DNA of 64,000 nt from Streptomyces fungicidicus (GCF_003665435.1 NZ_CP023407.1:1922001-1986000), one strand, 5' to 3'; numbered from the stretch's first letter, positions 15,448 to 26,392 are shown. Program-made: numbers and translations. The notes: a model not told the origin generated them from the sequence alone.

Positions 15448-15662
15448 CGTCACGACCTGATGCGTTACATGCACCGCTCAGCTTGCACCTACGCGCGTTG
15501 ACAACTCAAGAGCCCACGAACGTCCGTCAGTTGCGGGGCGGGGCCGAGACACCGGCACACCGGGGCGGGCGCGCGCGGCGCGGCCGGGAAACTCGGGTGC
15601 GGCGGCAGGCCCACCGGGGGACGATGCGGGGTGCCTTCCGTCCCCCCGAGATCGGAGCCCGC

Positions 15663-16076
15663 GTGATCCGGCGCGTCACCGTCCCCACGCTCTTCCCACC
15701 GCCCGTCTACTCCCACGCCTCCGTCGTCGAGGCGGGCACCAGGCTGGCGTTCCTCGCCGGGTCGGTCCCGCTGGACGCCGCGGGAGACCTCGTGGGCGAG
15801 GGCGATCCGGTGCGGCAGGCCCAGCGGGTGATCGCCAATCTCGAGGAGCAACTGCACGCGGTGGGGAGCGACTTGGCACACGTCGTCACGACCGACGTGT
15901 ACGTGGTGAGCAGTGAGCCCGCGGTGCTGGCCGCCGTGTGGGAGGTGGTCAGGGCGTCCGGGCTGAGCACGGGCCCCCACTCGTCGACCCTGATCGGCGT
16001 GGCCTGCCTCGGGTACACCGGGCAGCTCGTGGAGATCACGGCTACGGCGGTCGTGCCGGAGGCCGGGGACTCATGA
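15663..16076 (+). CDS. RidA family protein
   Basis: A 137-residue cytoplasmic protein of the RidA/YjgF/UK114 family, whose best-known activity is hydrolysis of reactive enamine/imine intermediates from PLP enzymes. Family features: FLAGSVPLDAAGDLVGEGDPVRQAQRV, the ANLEEQLHAVGSDLAHVV helix and a final GQLVEITATAV strand. Whether the catalytic Arg of true RidA is present is unclear, since the usual RAR segment is replaced by STLIGVACLGY, so it may be a RidA-like subfamily member. GTG at 15663 follows GGAG. Its stop overlaps the next start by four bases. Confidence 0.88.
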   Translation: MIRRVTVPTLFPPPVYSHASVVEAGTRLAFLAGSVPLDAAGDLVGEGDPVRQAQRVIANLEEQLHAVGSDLAHVVTTDVYVVSSEPAVLAAVWEVVRASGLSTGPHSSTLIGVACLGYTGQLVEITATAVVPEAGDS

Positions 16077-16537
16077 CGAACGGCGCACGGGACGTGCTGC
16101 TGCGGCGGGCGCTGGCGTCCGACGCCGAGGCCGCCGCCGCGGTCTGGCTGCGGTCGTTCGCCGCCGCGCTGCCGGGCGTGGTCCGGCCGCGGTCCGACGA
16201 CGAGGTCCGCGCGTACTTCCGGCACGTGCTGGTGCCCGCGCGGGACACCTGGCTGGCGGAGGCGGCGGGCGGGGCCGTGACCGGGGTGATGGTGCTGGAG
16301 GGCGAGGAACTCGAGCAGCTGTACCTCGCCCCCGAGTGGCGCGGACGCGGGATCGGCGACCGGTTCGTCGCGCTGGCCAAGGAGCGCAGCCCCGGGGGCC
16401 TCACGCTGTGGACCTTCCAGGTCAACGGCCCCGCGCACCGCTTCTACGAGCGTCACGGCTTCACGGCCGTGGAGTGGACGGACGGCGCCGGGAACGAGGA
16501 GCGGGAGCCGGACGTCCGCTACGTGTGGCGGCCGTAG
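16073..16537 (+). CDS. GNAT family N-acetyltransferase
   Basis: A 154-residue acetyltransferase with the acetyl-CoA loop LAPEWRGRGIGDRFVALAKE and the C-terminal FYERHGFTAVEWTDG signature. The acceptor is unknown. It overlaps the RidA gene by ATGA, so the two are translationally coupled and may act on related amine metabolites; this is inference. No signal or membrane segment. Confidence 0.92.
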   Translation: MTNGARDVLLRRALASDAEAAAAVWLRSFAAALPGVVRPRSDDEVRAYFRHVLVPARDTWLAEAAGGAVTGVMVLEGEELEQLYLAPEWRGRGIGDRFVALAKERSPGGLTLWTFQVNGPAHRFYERHGFTAVEWTDGAGNEEREPDVRYVWRP

Positions 16538-16549
16538 CCGCCGGCGCGG

Positions 16550-17683
<1,134 letters not shown>

Positions 17684-17821
17684 GGCTGAGACCTCCGATC
17701 TCGGGTGAGTCATCTCTCATGGTTCCGCTCTCCACCCGGTCGGGCAAACCGGTAATCTGCGGCGACATGGGGCATACGAGTCCGATGCCGATCCAGCACG
17801 AAGAGAGGAAGAGGCGGGGAA

Positions 17822-18013
17822 ATGGCAGCACAGCGACTGGGAACTCTGCTGGTCCCGGTGCCGGGGCTGTCCGGCACCGTCTACCCGCCGGGAACGACCG
17901 TCACGGTCCGTGGCCGCGGCTCGTCCGTCGACGCCTTCGTCCACGGCGACTGGCTCTCGCTGGCGTGGTGGGAGTTCTCCGACGGCCTCCGCGAGGACAT
18001 CGCCGACCGCTGA
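17822..18013 (+). CDS. Small hypothetical protein (63 aa)
   Basis: A 63-residue protein with an ATG behind a strong purine run (GAGAGGAAGAGGCGGGGA). It is mostly beta-like (LGTLLVPVPG, TTVTVRGRGSSVDAFVHGDW) and ends in an acidic helix, suggesting a small barrel. I do not recognise the family, and no cysteines or membrane segments are present. It lies between divergent and convergent neighbours. Confidence 0.65.
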   Translation: MAAQRLGTLLVPVPGLSGTVYPPGTTVTVRGRGSSVDAFVHGDWLSLAWWEFSDGLREDIADR

Positions 18014-18064
18014 CGCGGGCCGGGGCGGACCGGGCCCGGGGTGGAGCCGGGCCCGGGTGCGGGC

Positions 18065-19582
18065 TCAGGTGACCTTGACCCAGTCCAGGGTGCGCTCCAC
18101 GGCCCGCTTCCAGTCCTGGTAGCCCTCCTGGCGCTGCTCCTCGGACCACTCCGGGCTCCAGCGCTTCGACTCCTGCCAGTGGGAGCGCAGCTCGTCCGTG
18201 TCGTTCCAGAAGCCGACGGCGAGCCCGGCGGCGTAGGCGGCGCCCAGCGCGGTGGTCTCGGCGACCACCGGACGGCTGACCGGGACGCCCAGCACATCGG
18301 CCTGGATCTGCATGCACAGGTCGTTCGCGGTCACGCCGCCGTCGACCTTGAGCACGTCCAGGTGCACGCCCGAGTCCTGCTCCATGGCCTCGACCACGTC
18401 GCGGCTCTGGTAGCAGATGGCCTCCAGCGTGGCCCGCGCGATGTGCGCGCCGGTGTTGTAGCGGGCCAGCCCGACCATGGCGCCCCGGGCGTCGGAACGC
18501 CAGTAGGGGGCGAACAGGCCCGAGAAGGCCGGGACGAAGAACATCCCGCCGTTGTCGTCCACCTGGCGGGCCAGCTGCTCGCTCTCCGGGGCGCTGTTGA
18601 TGATCTTCAGCTGGTCGCGCAGCCACTGCACGGCCGCGCCGGTGACGGCGATGGATCCCTCCAGCGCGTACACCGCGGGCTGCCCGGCGAACTGGTACGC
18701 CACCGTCGTCAGCAGCCCGTGCTGCGAACGCACCAGCTCCGTACCGGTGTTGAGCACCAGGAAGTTGCCGGTGCCGTAGGTGTTCTTGGCCTCGCCGGGT
18801 GAGAAGCAGACCTGGCCGACGGTCGCCGCGTGCTGGTCGCCCAGGACACCGGTGATCGGGACGGCGGCGCTCAGCGGCCGCGAGGTGCGGGCCGTGCCGT
18901 ACGCCTCGGGGTCGGACGAGGCGTGGATGGCCGGCAGCATCGCGCGCGGGATGCCGAAGATGCCGAGGAGTTCGTCGTCCCAGTCCAGGGTCTCCAGGTT
19001 CATCAGCATGGTGCGGCTGGCGTTGGTCACGTCGGTGGCGTGCACACCGCCGTTGGGTCCGCCGGTGAGGTTCCACAGCACCCAGGCGTCCGTGTTGCCG
19101 AACAGGGCATGGCCGGCCTCGGCGGCCTCGCGCAGTCCGTCCACGTTCTCCATCAGCCACTTGATCTTGCCGCCGGAGAAGTAGGTGGCCGGCGGCAGCC
19201 CCGCCTTGTGCCGGATGACGTCGCCGTGGCCTTCGCGTTCGAGGGCCGCGGCGATGCGGTCCGTGCGGGTGTCCTGCCACACGATGGCGTTGTAGTACGG
19301 GCGGCCGGTCCGGGGGTCCCAGACCACCGTCGTCTCACGCTGGTTGGTGATGCCGATGGCCCGCAGGTCCTCGGCCGTCAGACCGCCGGCCCGGAGGCCG
19401 TTCTGGATCACCGTGTTGGTGCGCTCCCAGATCTCCACCGGGTCGTGCTCCACCCAGCCCGAGCGCGGCAGGATCTGCCGGTGCTCGAGCTGGTGCCTGG
19501 CCACCTCGTTGCCGGAGTGGTCGAAGATCATGAAGCGTGTGCTGGTGGTCCCCTGGTCCACGGCACCGACGAATTCGGGCAT
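18065..19582 (-). CDS. glpK: Glycerol kinase
   Basis: A 505-residue FGGY-family kinase making sn-glycerol 3-phosphate from glycerol and ATP. Signatures: [14 protein letters not shown] at the start, [39 protein letters not shown] and the C-terminal [21 protein letters not shown]. Full length. The ATG at 19582 has AGGAGG eight bases upstream; a GTG three codons earlier overlaps that site. It follows the glycerol facilitator gene closely, so uptake and phosphorylation are one transcription unit. No glpD or gylR-like regulator is adjacent. Confidence 0.97.
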   Translation of the reverse strand: MPEFVGAVDQGTTSTRFMIFDHSGNEVARHQLEHRQILPRSGWVEHDPVEIWERTNTVIQNGLRAGGLTAEDLRAIGITNQRETTVVWDPRTGRPYYNAIVWQDTRTDRIAAALEREGHGDVIRHKAGLPPATYFSGGKIKWLMENVDGLREAAEAGHALFGNTDAWVLWNLTGGPNGGVHATDVTNASRTMLMNLETLDWDDELLGIFGIPRAMLPAIHASSDPEAYGTARTSRPLSAAVPITGVLGDQHAATVGQVCFSPGEAKNTYGTGNFLVLNTGTELVRSQHGLLTTVAYQFAGQPAVYALEGSIAVTGAAVQWLRDQLKIINSAPESEQLARQVDDNGGMFFVPAFSGLFAPYWRSDARGAMVGLARYNTGAHIARATLEAICYQSRDVVEAMEQDSGVHLDVLKVDGGVTANDLCMQIQADVLGVPVSRPVVAETTALGAAYAAGLAVGFWNDTDELRSHWQESKRWSPEWSEEQRQEGYQDWKRAVERTLDWVKVT

Positions 19583-19600
19583 CGCTGCCACCTCCTGGCG

Positions 19601-20491
19601 TTACGAGGGCTCTTCCGTGGCCGGGCCCTCTTCGGCGTCGCCCATCCTGGCCTTGAGCACCGGGCTGATGATCAGGTCGTACGCGAACACTCCGAGGACC
19701 CCGCCGATGAGCGGTCCGACGATGGGGATCCACCAGTAGTCGCTGAACCAGCCGAACGTCCCGGGCAGGGCGATCGATCCCCAGCCTTCGAAGAACGTGA
19801 AGAGCCGTGGGCCGAAGTCTCGCGCGGGATTGATCGCGTATCCGGCGTTGGTGCCGAACGTCAGACCGATGGCGACGACCACCAGGCCGATGATGAACGG
19901 GTGGAGATTCGCCATCGGAGCGGTGTTGCGGGTGTCGATGAGCGCGCAGATCAGCAGGAGCAGGATGCCGGTTCCCACGATCTGGTCGAGCAGGGGTCCC
20001 CACCAGGAATCCCCGAAGTATTCGGCGGGAAACGTGGCGAAGATGGAATAGGTGCCCAGCGACTTGTCACGCGGGAGGCCCGCCTTGGTGTTGGACGCGT
20101 CGATGGCCCAGTGGTAGCAGGCGTAGATGAGTGCGGCGGCCACGAAGGCGCCCAGCACCTGGGCCAGCCAGTAGGGCAGCACCTTCCGCCAGGGGAAGTC
20201 CCGTCGTACGGCGAATGCCAGGGTCACGGCGGGATTGATGTGGGCGCCGCTGATGCCGCCGGCCACATAGACGCCGAACACCACGGCGAGGCCCCAGCCC
20301 CACGAGATGATGAGCCAGTTGGCGGGTCCGAATTCCACGAACTGCCGGCCCGAACCGGGAAGTCCGACGACGGCCACGGCCACCGATCCGATGCCCAGCA
20401 GCAACAGGACGAACGTCCCCAGGAATTCGGCAAGCATCTCGCCGACGATTCCTTTTCCGTATCCACGTCTTTGTGCGACGCGCTCAGCCAT
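19601..20491 (-). CDS. glpF: Glycerol uptake facilitator (MIP/aquaporin family)
   Basis: A 296-residue channel with six membrane segments and the two NPA half-helices: SGAHINPAVT and GYAINPARDFGPR; the Asp after the second NPAR is typical of glycerol facilitators and not water channels. It passes glycerol by diffusion, trapped by the kinase coded 18 bp downstream. The ATG at 20491 follows GAGGAGGG; the frame runs ten codons further without a better site. The C-terminal tail is acidic. Confidence 0.95.
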   Translation of the reverse strand: MAERVAQRRGYGKGIVGEMLAEFLGTFVLLLLGIGSVAVAVVGLPGSGRQFVEFGPANWLIISWGWGLAVVFGVYVAGGISGAHINPAVTLAFAVRRDFPWRKVLPYWLAQVLGAFVAAALIYACYHWAIDASNTKAGLPRDKSLGTYSIFATFPAEYFGDSWWGPLLDQIVGTGILLLLICALIDTRNTAPMANLHPFIIGLVVVAIGLTFGTNAGYAINPARDFGPRLFTFFEGWGSIALPGTFGWFSDYWWIPIVGPLIGGVLGVFAYDLIISPVLKARMGDAEEGPATEEPS

Positions 20492-20613
20492 CGGCCCTCC
20501 TCGGCTGGAATGGCGCAATCCGTCCCTCCCCTCACCGGAAGCGTATGCGGGCCTTGTCGGTCATGCCCGTCGGGAAACGGAATTCCCTCCCATGGAGCAA
20601 GGCGGGCCGGTGT

Positions 20614-21585
20614 TCACCCGCCGTGGCGCGCGTACCGGTCCGTCGCCGCCACCAGCGCGTCGTCGCCGGCCTGGCCGGCGTCGTGGCCGGCCTCGTCCAC
20701 GATCGTCAACTCGCTGCCCGGCCAGGCGTGATGGAGCCGCCAGACGATGCCGAGGAGGTTGCCGAAGTCGAGACTGCCCTGAACGAGGGTGCCGGGGACG
20801 CCCTCCAGGAGGTGGGCGTCGCGCAGGACCACCTCCGCGTCGCCGGCCCCGCCGTCGCCGAGGAAGTGGTCGTTGCCCCAGTAGTGGGTGACGGTACGGG
20901 CGAAGCCCCGGCGGAACACCGGGTCCTGGAAGCGCGCGACCGAGCCGGGGGGCGCGGGGATCGTCGCGGTCTCCCAGTCGGTCCAGGCCTTCGCCGCCCG
21001 CTCCCGCACCTCCGGGTCCGGCGACTCCAGCAGCCGGTTGTACGCGGCGGCCAGGTTGCCGTCGCGCTCGCCGGCGGGCAGTGCGGCGAGGAACCGCTCG
21101 TGGGCCTCCGGGAAGATGTTCCCCAGCCCCCTGGTGAGGAGGTCGACTTCGGCGTGGGAGCCGGTCGCCACGCCGGTCAGCACCAGTTCGGAGACCACCC
21201 CGGGGTGGGTCTGCGCGTACCGCAGTCCGAGTACGGACCCCCACGACACGCCCCACACCAGCCACCGTTCGATGCCGAGGTGCGCGCGCAGTCGCTCCAG
21301 GTCCGCGAGGAGGTGGGCGGTGGTGTTCACGCGCATGTCGGTGGCGGGGTCGCTCGCGGGCGGTGTCGAGCGTCCCGCGCCGCGCTGGTCGAGCAGCACG
21401 ATGCGGTAGGCCGCGGGGTCGAAGTAGCGCCGGAGGTTGGGGCCCGCGGACGAGCCCGGTCCGCCGTGCAGCACCAGCGCGGGCCTGCCCCGCGGGTTGC
21501 CGCTGGTCTCCCAGTACACGCGGTTGCCGTCACCGACGTCGAGCATGCCGTGGTCGTACGGTTCGATCTCCGGATATCTGCTCAT
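20614..21585 (-). CDS. pip: Proline iminopeptidase
   Basis: A 323-residue alpha/beta hydrolase of peptidase family S33, releasing N-terminal proline from peptides. It has the oxyanion HGGPGSSAGPN, the LLDQRGAGRS loop, nucleophile Ser114 in GVSWGS, and a late catalytic His in IVDEAGHDAG. Cap-domain residues FQDPVFRRGFARTVTHYWGNDHFL are typical. Length and start (MSRYPEIEPYDHGMLDVGDG) fit the family. Cytoplasmic. Confidence 0.95.
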   Translation of the reverse strand: MSRYPEIEPYDHGMLDVGDGNRVYWETSGNPRGRPALVLHGGPGSSAGPNLRRYFDPAAYRIVLLDQRGAGRSTPPASDPATDMRVNTTAHLLADLERLRAHLGIERWLVWGVSWGSVLGLRYAQTHPGVVSELVLTGVATGSHAEVDLLTRGLGNIFPEAHERFLAALPAGERDGNLAAAYNRLLESPDPEVRERAAKAWTDWETATIPAPPGSVARFQDPVFRRGFARTVTHYWGNDHFLGDGGAGDAEVVLRDAHLLEGVPGTLVQGSLDFGNLLGIVWRLHHAWPGSELTIVDEAGHDAGQAGDDALVAATDRYARHGG

Positions 21586-21623
21586 CGGAGCAATCTAGAG
21601 GTACCGGCGGAGACGGCTCAGCT

Positions 21624-22340
21624 TCATTTCGGCGGAGGCAGTCCCGCCGCCCCGGCCGCCGTGCGCAGCACCTCCCTGAGCATCTCGGGGGTGAGGCGGC
21701 CGGTGAAGGTGTTGCGCTGGCTGACGTGGAAGCAGCCGAACAGGTGCAGACCGGGGCCGTCGGGGGCGTCCAGCGTGACATGGGCGCCGTGCGCGAAGGC
21801 GGGGCGGGGCCGGGGCACGGTCCAGCCGGCCTCGGCGAACGCGGGCAGCGCGGCCTGCCAGCCGAAGGCGCCGAGTACGAACGCGGCCCGCACCGTCGGC
21901 CGCAGCAGGTTCAGCTCCCGCACCAGCCAGGGCCGGCAGGCGTCCCGCTCCTCGGGCGTGGGCCTGTTGGCGGGCGGGGCGCAGTGCACGGGCGAGGTGA
22001 CCCGCACGCCGTACAGCTCCAGGCCGTCCCCGGCGTGCACGGACGTCGGCTGTGAGGCGAGCCCCACGTCGTACAGCGCCCGGTACAGCACGTCTCCGGA
22101 ACGGTCCCCGGTGAACATCCGTCCGGTGCGGTTCCCGCCGTGCGCGGCCGGCGCCAGGCCGATGATCAGCAGCCGGGCGTCCGGCGGCCCGAACCCCGGC
22201 ACCGGCCTCCCCCAGTACGTCCAGTCCGCGAAGGCGGCCCGCTTGGTCCGGGCGACCTCCTCCCGCCACTCGACCAGCCGGGGACAGGCACGGCAGCCCG
22301 CGATGCGCTGGTCGAGCCGGTCGAGGCCGCTGGGGTCCAT
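21624..22340 (-). CDS. Uracil-DNA glycosylase, family 5 (UdgB type)
   Basis: A 238-residue iron-sulfur uracil-DNA glycosylase. Cysteines for a 4Fe-4S cluster are in GCRACPR, VHCAPP and RDACRPW. Active-site motif GLAPAAHGGNRTGRMFTGD, with Ala-His where family 4 enzymes have Gly-Glu, and motif HVSQRNTFTGR assign it to family 5, whose members can also act on hypoxanthine and other deaminated bases. It starts base excision repair. The ATG at 22340 has a GGAG very close by. It is convergent with nothing and shares the minus strand with pip. Confidence 0.93.
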   Translation of the reverse strand: MDPSGLDRLDQRIAGCRACPRLVEWREEVARTKRAAFADWTYWGRPVPGFGPPDARLLIIGLAPAAHGGNRTGRMFTGDRSGDVLYRALYDVGLASQPTSVHAGDGLELYGVRVTSPVHCAPPANRPTPEERDACRPWLVRELNLLRPTVRAAFVLGAFGWQAALPAFAEAGWTVPRPRPAFAHGAHVTLDAPDGPGLHLFGCFHVSQRNTFTGRLTPEMLREVLRTAAGAAGLPPPK

Positions 22341-22414
22341 GTCTCCACGGTAGGTGTTCGGGGCCGCCGAAAACCCGGCGCCACCGGCCGGACCGGGGAG
22401 CTAAGGTCGGGACC

Positions 22415-23056
22415 ATGGCTTCTGAGCACGCCGAGGACCCCGCAACCGCCGCCGCCGTGGCCGCCGCGGAGGCGGCGGGGCCGACCGGCGGTGAGTCCGT
22501 GCGGATCGACAGCTGGATCTGGTCGGTGCGTCTGGTCAAGACACGGTCCCTCGGCGCGGCCGCCTGCAAGGGCGGGCACGTCCGGGTCAACGGCGAGCGC
22601 GTGAAGCCGTCGCACTCCGTGCGCGTCGGTGACGAGGTGCGGCTGCGGGCCGAGACCCGGGAGCGGGTCGTCGTGGTGAAGCGGCTGATCCGCAAGCGGG
22701 TCGGCGCCCCGGTGGCCGTCCAGTGCTATGTGGACAACTCCCCGCCGCCCCCGCCCCGCGAGGCCGTCGCCCCGGCCGGCATCCGCGACCGCGGCGCCGG
22801 ACGCCCGACGAAGCGCGACCGTCGCGACATGGAACGGCTGCGGGGGCTGGGCGCGCCCGGCGCGTTCGGCCCGCCGGGCGGCTTCGGGCCGTCCGGCGGC
22901 GCCGGAGGCCCGGCGAGGCCCGAAGGCCGCGGCTTCGCCGGTGGCCCGGACGCCGGGTCCGGGGGACGTGACGGGTCCGGCGGACGCGACGGGCGTGGCG
23001 GGTCCGACGGGCGCCGGGGCCGGGGCAAGAGGTCCGGCGGTACGGCCAGGCCGTGA
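22415..23056 (+). CDS. S4-domain RNA-binding protein with Gly/Arg-rich tail
   Basis: A 213-residue protein. Residues about 30-95 form an S4 RNA-binding domain of the Hsp15 kind: RIDSWIWSVRLVKTRSLGAAAC, GGHVRVNGERVKPSHSVRVGDEVRL. The C-terminal 80 residues are Gly/Arg/Ser-rich low complexity with repeated GGRDG units, resembling RGG-type disordered RNA-binding tails. Hsp15 relatives rescue stalled 50S subunits; that role is possible here. The N-terminal 28 residues are Ala-rich. Confidence 0.88.
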   Translation: MASEHAEDPATAAAVAAAEAAGPTGGESVRIDSWIWSVRLVKTRSLGAAACKGGHVRVNGERVKPSHSVRVGDEVRLRAETRERVVVVKRLIRKRVGAPVAVQCYVDNSPPPPPREAVAPAGIRDRGAGRPTKRDRRDMERLRGLGAPGAFGPPGGFGPSGGAGGPARPEGRGFAGGPDAGSGGRDGSGGRDGRGGSDGRRGRGKRSGGTARP

Positions 23057-23109
23057 CTACACGGTGTGGATTCCCGCGGTCCGCTGCACCGGAGCGGGCC
23101 CCCGGGCGC

Positions 23110-23796
23110 TCAGGCGCCGGGCACCGCGATCGCCCTCACCCATGTCCCGTCGTCCGTCAGACAGCGGTCCACTTCCAGGCCCGCCTCCCCCAGGGCCGCC
23201 TCGAACTGCTCCCTGGTCAGCGGACGGGCGCGGAAGGTCTGGGTCCAGACCGCGTCCGGGAACACGTACTCCGCGTGCACCGAGTCGACGCCGTCACCGA
23301 CCGGCTCCGACGACACGATCCGCACGGTGAAGCCGGACGGGTCCACCCGCTCGCGCGGCACATTGGTGTGGTAGTCCTCGCCCTCCCGCTGGATCAGTAC
23401 GCGTCCGCCCTCCGCCAGGTGCCGCCGGCAGGTGCGCAGCATGCCCCGCCGGACCTCCTCGTCCCCCGCGTGCACCAGGAACGACGCGAGCAGCACCACG
23501 TCGAACGTCTCGCCGAGGTCGAGCCTCTCTATGGACCCGCGTATCGTCCGGGCCCCGCGCACCCGCTCCAGCATCTCCACGGACTCGTCCACCGCCGTGA
23601 CGTCGAAGCCGCGCTCCAGCAGCGCGTGCGTCATCCTGCCGACCCCGCAGCCCAGCTCCAGGATCCGCGCCCCGGCCGGCACCGCGGAGGCGATGACGTC
23701 CGGCTCGTCCCCGACGGGCAGCCGCGAGTACAGCTCCACCGCGCAGCCGTCCGGGGTGATCACCCCGGGACCCGTGCCCTCGTACCCCTCACGCAT
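23110..23796 (-). CDS. Class I SAM-dependent methyltransferase
   Basis: A 228-residue methyltransferase with the SAM-binding motif ILELGCGVGRMTHALLERGFDVTAVDES, the post-motif LDLGETFDVVLLASFLVHAG and GGRVLIQREG. Substrate unknown. I chose the ATG at 23796 because GGAG stands six bases upstream; an in-frame ATG at 23808 adds four residues. A longer frame upstream overlaps the divergent small membrane protein and is not credible. Confidence 0.88.
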   Translation of the reverse strand: MREGYEGTGPGVITPDGCAVELYSRLPVGDEPDVIASAVPAGARILELGCGVGRMTHALLERGFDVTAVDESVEMLERVRGARTIRGSIERLDLGETFDVVLLASFLVHAGDEEVRRGMLRTCRRHLAEGGRVLIQREGEDYHTNVPRERVDPSGFTVRIVSSEPVGDGVDSVHAEYVFPDAVWTQTFRARPLTREQFEAALGEAGLEVDRCLTDDGTWVRAIAVPGA

Positions 23797-23943
23797 TCTC
23801 AGCTCCATGCCCGCCCAACGGACGGCGTCCGGACACCCGTTCCCCACCGGCCGAGCTTCACCCGACCGAGTGAAGGATGCTGGGTGGTGGGACCCCGTGC
23901 AGAGGGGCCGGCGGGGGCCGGCGCGGACGGGAGTGGTGATCGT

Positions 23944-24207
23944 ATGCGTACGGGCAGTGAGCCGGTGACCGCGCGCAGTGCGCTGCGGATGCGGTTCTGG
24001 CTGAGCGTGTGGGGCGTGGTCTGGTCGGTGTCCGGGACGGTGGCGTTCGCGCTCTCGGGCCACCCGGGATGGGCGCTGCTCTGCGGGTTGCTGTGGCTGC
24101 TGATCACCGTCGACCTGGTCGTCGTCCTCCGGCACATCCACCAGGGGCCGCACTACCAGCCGGGGCCCGGCGTCCCCCCGTACCAGCCGCCGAGCAGCCG
24201 TCCCTAG
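23944..24207 (+). CDS. Small membrane protein, DUF6343-like
   Basis: An 87-residue protein with two membrane helices (FWLSVWGVVWSVSGTVAFAL and WALLCGLLWLLITVDLVVVL), a short basic N-terminus and a Pro/His-rich tail (PGPGVPPYQPPS). It fits the actinobacterial DUF6343 family of unknown function. The ATG is preceded by GGGAGTGG. It diverges from the methyltransferase. Confidence 0.82.
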   Translation: MRTGSEPVTARSALRMRFWLSVWGVVWSVSGTVAFALSGHPGWALLCGLLWLLITVDLVVVLRHIHQGPHYQPGPGVPPYQPPSSRP

Positions 24208-24217
24208 CGGGCGGCGG

Positions 24218-24598
24218 TCAGGCGTCGAAGCGGGCGGCCTTCAGGTACTCCGGGTTCGGGTCCAGCGCGGCCGCCAGCCGGAAGTGGCGCTTGGCCGGGT
24301 GGGGGCGGCCCTGCCGCTGATAGGTGCGGGCGAGCGCGAAGTGGGCGAAGGCGTTGTCCGGCTCGCGCTCCAGGACCAGGGAGAACTCCAGCTCGGCGGG
24401 GCGCAGCTGGGCCGCCGCGAAGAAGGCACGGGCGCGCAGCAGCCGCGCGGCCGTGTTCTCCGGGTGGACGTCGATCACACCGTCGAGCAGTTTCACGGCA
24501 CCGCGCGGGTCCCTGGAGGCGAGCAACTGCTCGGCGGCACGGAAGTCGATGACATGCGTTTCCGGCGTACGTCCGGTCGAACCGCTGGTCTCGGGCAC
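24218..24598 (-). CDS. Tetratricopeptide repeat protein
   Basis: A 126-residue helical protein with about three TPR units: AAEQLLASRDPRGAVKLLDG, AARLLRARAFFAAAQLRPAE and FAHFALARTYQRQGRPHPAK. Such repeats mediate protein contacts; the partner is unknown. It starts at a GTG and lies 50 bp before the coaE stop on the same strand downstream of coaE, so the two may be co-transcribed. Confidence 0.88.
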   Translation of the reverse strand: MPETSGSTGRTPETHVIDFRAAEQLLASRDPRGAVKLLDGVIDVHPENTAARLLRARAFFAAAQLRPAELEFSLVLEREPDNAFAHFALARTYQRQGRPHPAKRHFRLAAALDPNPEYLKAARFDA

Positions 24599-24648
24599 GG
24601 CGGGATCCTTCCCTCACTGAACGGGTTCAACGCCCCGCCCGGTGCGCC

Positions 24649-25263
24649 CTATTCCGCGGGGGACCGCCGGGACGCCCGGTCCTCCAGCTGGGACCACACG
24701 TCCCCGACCCGCCGGCGCAGCGCGTCGAGGGGCACGTCGTTGTCGATGACGATGTCGGCGATCGCCCGGCGCTCCTCGCGGGACGCCTGGGCGGCCATCC
24801 GCGCGCGGGCGTCCTGCGCGGTCATGCCGCGCCGGTCCACGAGCCGGTCGAGCTGGGTCTCGGGGCTCGCGTCGACGACGATCACCAGGTCGTAGAGGGG
24901 GGCGAGGCCGTTCTCGGTGAGGAGGGGGACGTCGTGGACGACCACCGCGTCCACGGCGGCGGCCTCCTCCAGCTCGCGGGAGCGGGCGCCGACCAGGGGA
25001 TGGACGATCGCGTTGAGGACGGCCAGCTTCTCCGGGTCGGCGAAGACGAGGGAGCCGAGCTTCGGCCGGTCGAGGGCGCCGTCCGCGGTGAGGATCTCCT
25101 CGCCGAAGGCGTCCACGACCGCCGCCAGGCCGGGCGTGCCCGGTTCGACGACCTCCCGCGCGATGCGGTCCGCGTCGATGAGCACGGCCCCGTGTTCGAC
25201 GAGCAGCCGCGACACCTCGCTCTTGCCGGCGCCGATCCCACCGGTCAGGCCCACTTTCAGCAT
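24649..25263 (-). CDS. coaE: Dephospho-CoA kinase
   Basis: A 204-residue P-loop kinase catalysing the last step of coenzyme A synthesis. Walker [12 protein letters not shown] at the very start, the [14 protein letters not shown] loop, [13 protein letters not shown] and [18 protein letters not shown] lid region are diagnostic. Full length and cytoplasmic. It follows the PAC2 gene on the same strand. Confidence 0.97.
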   Translation of the reverse strand: MLKVGLTGGIGAGKSEVSRLLVEHGAVLIDADRIAREVVEPGTPGLAAVVDAFGEEILTADGALDRPKLGSLVFADPEKLAVLNAIVHPLVGARSRELEEAAAVDAVVVHDVPLLTENGLAPLYDLVIVVDASPETQLDRLVDRRGMTAQDARARMAAQASREERRAIADIVIDNDVPLDALRRRVGDVWSQLEDRASRRSPAE

Positions 25264-25307
25264 GGGAGCAGCCTAGGCGGTGCCTGCGGCGCCGGTTCCG
25301 GAGGGCG

Positions 25308-26246
25308 TCAGTTGTCGCCCTCCCGCTCGGCCAGGAAGCGTTCGAACTCGCGGCCGATCTCGTCCGCCGACGGGATCTCCACCGGCTCGGCGAGCATGTT
25401 GCCCCGGGTCTCGGCGCCCGCGGCGGCGTCGTACTGGTGCTCCAGGCCCTGGATGAGGGCGGTGAGTTCCTCGTCGCCCTCCCGGATCTGGCGGTCGATC
25501 TCCGTCTGGGTGCGGTGGGCGTCGGTGCGCAGGGAGTGCGCGACGCCCGGCAGGACCAGTCCGGTCGCGGCCGTGATGGCCTCCAGGGCGGTCAGCGCGG
25601 CGTCCGGGTACGGGGAGCGGGCGATGTAGTGCGGCACGTGAGTGGCGACGCCCAGCACGTCGTGGTCGGCCTGCATCAGCCGGTACTCGACGAGGGCCTC
25701 GGCGCTGCCCGGCACCTGCGCCTCGTCGAAGGCGGTGCCGGCCACCGGGACCAGGTCGGTGCGGTTGCCGTGCGGGGTGATGCCGACGGGGCGGGTGTGC
25801 GGGACGCCCATGGGGATGCCGTGGAAGTTCACCGACAGGCGCACGCCGAGCCGCTCCACGATCTGCCGGACGGCGGCGGCGAAGCGCTCCCACTCCACGT
25901 CCGGCTCGGGCCCGGAGAGCAGCAGGAAGGGCGCTCCGGTGGCGTCCTGGACGAGGTGGACCTCGAGGGCGGGCACCTCGTAGTCGCTCCACCGGTCGCG
26001 GGTGAAGGTCAGCAGCGGGCGGCGGGCGCGGTAGTCGACGAGCCGGTCGTGGTCGAACCGGGCGACGACCTGGTGGGGCAGCGAGTCGAGCAGCCGGTCG
26101 ACGATCTGGTCACCGGTCTCCCCCGCGTCGATGTACCCGTCGAAGTGGTAGAGCATGACAAGTCCGGCCGACTCCTGGGCCAGCGCCATGTCGACGACGC
26201 TCAGCCCCTTCGGCTCCCAGGCGTACAAACCCTGCGGATCAAGCAC
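25308..26246 (-). CDS. PAC2 family protein (proteasome-assembly-chaperone-like)
   Basis: A 312-residue actinobacterial PAC2-family protein: [20 protein letters not shown] near the start, [29 protein letters not shown], and [12 protein letters not shown]. The C-terminus is an acidic helical tail. The fold is shared with eukaryotic proteasome assembly chaperones; in Streptomyces, which has a 20S proteasome, a link is possible but not shown by context. Start is GTG at 26246 with GGAGGAG upstream. Confidence 0.9.
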   Translation of the reverse strand: MLDPQGLYAWEPKGLSVVDMALAQESAGLVMLYHFDGYIDAGETGDQIVDRLLDSLPHQVVARFDHDRLVDYRARRPLLTFTRDRWSDYEVPALEVHLVQDATGAPFLLLSGPEPDVEWERFAAAVRQIVERLGVRLSVNFHGIPMGVPHTRPVGITPHGNRTDLVPVAGTAFDEAQVPGSAEALVEYRLMQADHDVLGVATHVPHYIARSPYPDAALTALEAITAATGLVLPGVAHSLRTDAHRTQTEIDRQIREGDEELTALIQGLEHQYDAAAGAETRGNMLAEPVEIPSADEIGREFERFLAEREGDN

Positions 26247-26328
26247 AGTGACCGCTCCTCCTCGTGTTCGTACTGCACAACGTGCCGTGCGCCACCCGCA
26301 TTCCCCGGGGAGCGGGGGGGAACGCAGC

Positions 26329-26366
26329 ACCGAGGGCCCGCACCTCGAAAGGTGCGGGCCCTCGGT
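26329..26366 (-). terminator. rpsA terminator
   Basis: Perfect 17-bp inverted repeat, arms 26329-26345 and 26350-26366, with a four-base loop. It lies 27 bp past the rpsA stop and before the PAC2 start, so it ends rpsA transcription. No T-run, as is common in Streptomyces. Confidence 0.9.
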
Positions 26367-26392
26367 CAACGGTCAAGCGTCGGCGCGGAGCG

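Noticed and set aside
15575..15640. GGGAAACTCGGGTG-like segment reminiscent of a cobalamin riboswitch
   Set aside because: The expected B12-box and pairing partners are missing and the downstream gene is RidA-like, so chance GC similarity is more likely.
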